A stretch of 34,050 bases of DNA from Clostridia bacterium (lineage in GTDB: Bacteria > Bacillota > Clostridia > Oscillospirales > CAG-272), in assembly GCA_017468385.1 (NCBI GenBank), contig JAFUIQ010000045.1, positions 1 to 34,050 on the forward strand, in the 5' to 3' direction. A program made the position numbers and the translations under genes. Shown here in pieces: positions 31,381-34,050 of the stretch (position 1 is its first letter; each line of letters begins with the position of its first letter). The notes beneath the pieces are model-generated. The model searched no databases. It was not told the origin of the DNA and saw only the letters and a program-made list of their open reading frames with translations.

Positions 31381-31911
31381 TTACTGCCCGTTATCCCTCA
31401 GCACATCGTTGTACTGCTGTGCCATGCGGTTCCACGTATGTACATCGGTCTCTCCATCCATCGGCAGAAGATTCACCCGCTGGAATGTGCGCACCGCGTT
31501 CTGCGTCGTATCGTCATAGATGCCGGACAGGGGGATATGTCCGTACCCGTCGTAGCGGATCCGCAGTTCGTTAAGCATCATCTGCAGAATCATCACCAGA
31601 TCGCTCCGCTCCCGGGCACGGATGCGCCGTTCCCGTCCCCCAAAAGGGCGGATGGGCTCCGGCACCGCCGTCCACTCCCGATACAGGCGGCTCATTTCCT
31701 CCCAGGTGCGCCGATCCACTATGCCCGTCTCGGGCCATCCCCGCCGTCGCTGGAACTGCCGTACCGCCCCTCGGGTAACGTCATCATACCGCCCGGTTTC
31801 CCGTGGGATCTCCCCCTCCCACGATTCCCGATCCGCCGCCGCTCGCAGCATCCGCTGCAGAATCCGGACACGCTGTCCCTGATCCCCGTGATCGTAATAT
31901 CCGCCCGTCAT
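31381..31911 (-). CDS. Protein with two peptidoglycan-binding repeats
   Basis: A 176-residue protein made of two PG_binding_1-type three-helix repeats. The first is at about residues 10-75 (QGQRVRILQRMLRAAA ... DDVTRGAVRQFQRRRGWPET) and the second at about 100-165 (RSDLVMILQMMLNELRIRY ... DDTTQNAVRTFQRVNLLPMD). They bind cell wall peptidoglycan or spore cortex. No signal peptide is visible, which suits a mother-cell or forespore-made protein deposited at the spore, or export by an unknown route. Its start overlaps the stop of the SpoIID-like gene by 4 bp (ATGA). It is last in a three-gene operon. Confidence 0.9.
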   Translation of the reverse strand: MTGGYYDHGDQGQRVRILQRMLRAAADRESWEGEIPRETGRYDDVTRGAVRQFQRRRGWPETGIVDRRTWEEMSRLYREWTAVPEPIRPFGGRERRIRARERSDLVMILQMMLNELRIRYDGYGHIPLSGIYDDTTQNAVRTFQRVNLLPMDGETDVHTWNRMAQQYNDVLRDNGQ

Positions 31912-33305
31912 CCGATCTCACCTCCAAATTGTGTACCGGAGGCCTGTGCCCCCTGGAACAAATCCCGATACGTTTCCGTAATGGACTCCCATGTGGCCGC
32001 CCCTACGATGCCCGACGGCTCAATGCCAAACAAGGTCTGATAGGCCCGCACCGCCTCCGCGGTCCGCGCGCCGAACACGCCGTCCGCGTCCAGTTTCGGG
32101 ATGGACGGATAGGTGTTTGATATGTAATTCAGATATTCCTGGATCCGCGTCACCTCCGCGCCCCGGCTGCCCCGGCTCAGCGGCGTCCCCGGATAGGGGG
32201 CGGTAACCCCGGAGAAATAATTCTCCGGCAGGGATTCGTACAAGGAGCGGTAGGTATTGTACAGTCGATTCCATGTGACGGTGTCCACGATACCGCTGGG
32301 CTCCAGCCCCTCTTGCTGCTGAAACTGCTCCACAGCCTGCCGGGTGGCCGATCCAAACACGCCGTCCACAGCGATGACGGGCAAGGTTTCCGTGAAATTT
32401 CCCACAAATGCCAGCAGATATTGCAGTTCCCGCACGTCCGTACCGGTATCCCCCTCCTGCAGAATCCGCGGAAGCACATCCCGCACGTCATCCGGTGTCA
32501 ATCCCTCCGCGTTCAATTCGGACAGCCGTTTCACCGCGTTGTAGATCCGCTCAATGGCGTACCAGGTACTCCGTCCGATAATGCCATCCTCCGTCAGGCC
32601 GAAGATCCGCTGAAACTCCCGCACCGCCGCCTCCGTATCGGGACCGTAGATGCCATCGGTCACGGGGATTTTGGGAATGGACGGGTAATTGCGGGAGATG
32701 CGGTTCAGCCGCACCTGAATCCGGCGGATCTCGTTGCCGCTGGTGCCCGGCCGCAGGGCGATTCCGGGATAGCTTTCCGTAACACCCATGATCGGTGCGT
32801 CCTGCACCAATTCAATATTATCCCCGTAATAGAATTGCAAAATCTGATAGGGGGCATACCCCTGCTCCGACAGGTTCACACTGCCCCACTGGGACAATCC
32901 CTCGCAGGATACCTCCACACCGTCGCAATACTGGGCGAACAGCGGTGCCACACTTCCCTGCCGGCGGATGTAGTCGTTGAAGATGTCATCCACGATACGG
33001 GATATGTTGTCAAAAATATCCCGTTCGTACACGAAGGACTGATCCGACGCGGTGGAATTGGTGATATCGAAATCGTATCCGCGGGATCGGTAATATTCGG
33101 TATACACCCGATTCAAAGCAAAGGAGATCTGCGCCAGCACGTTGGCGCGGATGGCCGTCTCCGGCCAGGTGGGATAGATTTCGCTGGACGCCACATTTTT
33201 TATGTAATCCACAAAGGGGACCGTCACATTCCGCGCCGCGGATCCCGCCGGTCCCAGATGTACCGTGATCGTTTCGGGAATCACCGGAAAATTCAGATTA
33301 TTCAT
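31908..33305 (-). CDS. SpoIID-like domain fused to three peptidoglycan-binding repeats
   Basis: A 465-residue protein. Residues about 15-165 resemble SpoIID/LytB: VPFVDYIKNVASSEIYPTWP, then ETAIRANVLAQISFALNR, DITNSTASDQSFV, and later GLSQWGSVNLSEQGYAPYQI with LQFYYG. SpoIID is a lytic transglycosylase for engulfment; its catalytic Glu corresponds to the SSE position here, which looks kept. Then three PG_binding_1 repeats (about 190-265, 285-360 and 385-455), each with an AVREFQ / AVEQFQQ / AVRAYQ helix. No signal peptide is evident. The start at 33305 has GGAGG and overlaps the upstream gene by 8 bp; the frame to 33371 lacks a ribosome site. Context and fold suggest a role in spore wall remodelling; this is inference. 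Confidence 0.82.
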   Translation of the reverse strand: MNNLNFPVIPETITVHLGPAGSAARNVTVPFVDYIKNVASSEIYPTWPETAIRANVLAQISFALNRVYTEYYRSRGYDFDITNSTASDQSFVYERDIFDNISRIVDDIFNDYIRRQGSVAPLFAQYCDGVEVSCEGLSQWGSVNLSEQGYAPYQILQFYYGDNIELVQDAPIMGVTESYPGIALRPGTSGNEIRRIQVRLNRISRNYPSIPKIPVTDGIYGPDTEAAVREFQRIFGLTEDGIIGRSTWYAIERIYNAVKRLSELNAEGLTPDDVRDVLPRILQEGDTGTDVRELQYLLAFVGNFTETLPVIAVDGVFGSATRQAVEQFQQQEGLEPSGIVDTVTWNRLYNTYRSLYESLPENYFSGVTAPYPGTPLSRGSRGAEVTRIQEYLNYISNTYPSIPKLDADGVFGARTAEAVRAYQTLFGIEPSGIVGAATWESITETYRDLFQGAQASGTQFGGEIG

Positions 33306-33729
33306 ATCCGTTACCTCCATACAGCGCGTTGCCCGTCTCGGGAGACTCCACAATGCGCTCCTCAGTCGCATCCCCCTGCACCGTGGGAATCAAAAGCACC
33401 GGCTGGGCGGAAACGATCCCATCAAACACAGGGGCCCCCAGATTGGTCACGCTGTTGTATCCCTCCTTGCGCACCTCAATGTTATACCGCGCAAAGGGAG
33501 TGGGCGTGCCCGGCGTCAGAGATTCCGACCGGGGCGGTGCGGGCAATTCCACCGGCGGGGTCAATCCGTCGATGCCCGTACGCAGTGAATACAAAAGTCC
33601 CGTATTCCCGTTCTGCGGATCGCTTCCGTAAATATCCACCGTGGCATCCGCCACGGGCAATGCGCCGCCGGCGGTGCGCACAATGACGCGTAGAAATCCG
33701 TTGCCGCCGGTATCCACTTGGTTGTTCAT
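33298..33729 (-). CDS. Small beta-sandwich protein, first gene of the PG-binding operon
   Basis: A 143-residue protein. FLRVIVRTAGGALPVADATVD at residues about 12-32 is like a carboxypeptidase-regulatory-type beta-sandwich, with ARYNIEVRKEGYNSV and FDGIVSAQPVLLIP as later strands. No signal peptide or catalytic motif is seen. ATG 33729 has GGAGGTG upstream. Its end overlaps the SpoIID-like gene by 8 bp, so the three genes (33729 to 31381) form one translationally coupled operon. I recognise the fold type only, not a specific family. Confidence 0.82.
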   Translation of the reverse strand: MNNQVDTGGNGFLRVIVRTAGGALPVADATVDIYGSDPQNGNTGLLYSLRTGIDGLTPPVELPAPPRSESLTPGTPTPFARYNIEVRKEGYNSVTNLGAPVFDGIVSAQPVLLIPTVQGDATEERIVESPETGNALYGGNGYE

Positions 33730-33757
33730 ACATTCACCTCCATACCATATCATTGCC

Positions 33758-33785
33758 AGTATATGCGCCACCCCTTTGTCCCGTG
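33758..33785 (-). promoter_or_regulatory. Possible mother-cell sporulation promoter
   Basis: Minus-strand CATATACT (33758-33765) fits the sigma-E -10 pattern CATAYAHT and also a sigma-K type CATA-n3-T. CACG stands 16 bp upstream, where a sigma-K -35 with AC would be. There is no conventional -35. It starts transcription about 30 bp before the operon. Confidence 0.4.
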
Positions 33786-33806
33786 AACAAAAACGGAAAG
33801 TCAGGA

Positions 33807-34050
33807 CCTCCGGCAAAGCCGGAGGCTTGCTCTGCCCCTATAAGGGGCTATTTCCGGCAAGCATCTAAAGACGCACGATATTCTATCACTCGCATCACTT
33901 GCCCTGCCGCCGCAAATGCGGTATGACATCATAGCCTTCCACAGTGTGGGAAGGTGGCATCCGCTCAGCGTATGACGGATGAGTTGTATATACAAACCAT
34001 TACTCCTCATCCACCGTTCGCTTGCGAACGGTCCCCCTTCTCCCACAGGA
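33807..34050. repeat. Palindrome-rich non-coding block at the window end
   Basis: No gene is supported. Inverted repeats follow closely: CCTCCGGC / GCCGGAGG (33807-33825), GCCCCT / AGGGGC (33834-33848) nested in GCTTGC / GCAAGC (33825-33862), CCGCA / TGCGG (33910-33921), CCTTCC / GGAAGG (33935-33954), CATCCG / CGGATG (33958-33981), the palindrome TTGTATATACAA (33984-33995), and ACCGTTCGC / GCGAACGGT (34013-34032). The density suggests an intergenic repeat or structured RNA that continues off the right end. Small open frames on both strands here have no ribosome sites. Confidence 0.6.

Noticed and set aside
32313-33686. Long plus-strand frame opposite the SpoIID-like gene
   Set aside because: Antisense shadow with no ribosome site or domain.
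33641-34046. Small open frames at the right end
   Set aside because: They cross several palindromes, lack ribosome sites, and look like translated repeat sequence.
1-34050. CRISPR array or rRNA genes
   Set aside because: No regularly spaced repeats with unique spacers and no rRNA-like sequence were seen.

Overview
The window looks like chromosome from a Gram-positive, probably spore-forming member of the Clostridia (Eubacteriales), GC roughly mid-50s. Nearly all genes have strong GGAGG-type ribosome sites, promoters are TTGACA-17-TATAAT type, several lipoproteins carry a lipobox, and the gene families (BlaI/BlaR-type pair, ClpC, MntP, YitT, CotH, SpoIID-like domain) are typical of that group. 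The species cannot be named from the sequence alone.

Layout. (1) 1-170: a tRNA-Ser(CGA) that runs out after its variable arm, next to direct and inverted repeats like the end of an integrated element. (2) 254-2476: nrdR and a divergent lipoprotein. (3) 2519-5491: a BlaI-type repressor and membrane metalloprotease pair with two repressor-like operators in its promoter. (4) 5511-11458: a co-oriented envelope cluster of a CotH-type kinase fused to a 5'-nucleotidase C-terminal domain, a VTC-type polyphosphate polymerase, a DUF4956 membrane protein and a Cthe_2159-like beta-helix lipoprotein. (5) 11507-13408: an ECF sigma factor and its likely membrane anti-sigma factor. (6) 13564-17662: an AT-richer accessory stretch with a palindrome cluster, a sigma factor with a very long C-terminal extension, and an XRE regulator lying between an 18-bp direct repeat of the tmRNA 3' end. 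(7) 17647-18508: ssrA (tmRNA) directly behind smpB. (8) 18652-23810: transaldolase-family enzyme, membrane protein, LURP-one-like protein, S1-domain protein, YitT protein and a metal-dependent phosphatase/nuclease-fold enzyme. (9) 23932-25782: an mntP plus CDF operon, probably manganese export. (10) 25803-27907: small lipoprotein and acyl-CoA synthetase-like enzyme. (11) 28020-28835: divergent ribbon-helix-helix and SLOG genes followed by six consecutive perfect stem-loops, part of which recurs at 23855. (12) 28839-33785: clpC downstream of a three-gene operon with peptidoglycan-binding repeats and a SpoIID-like domain; possible sporulation-type promoters are visible. (13) 33807-34050: a palindrome-rich non-coding end.

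The parts most likely to be new are the CotH/nucleotidase-C/VTC/DUF4956/beta-helix envelope cluster, the two large helical-repeat regulators beside the tmRNA with its attachment-like repeat, the stem-loop arrays that look like mobile intergenic repeats, and the SpoIID-peptidoglycan-binding operon upstream of clpC.
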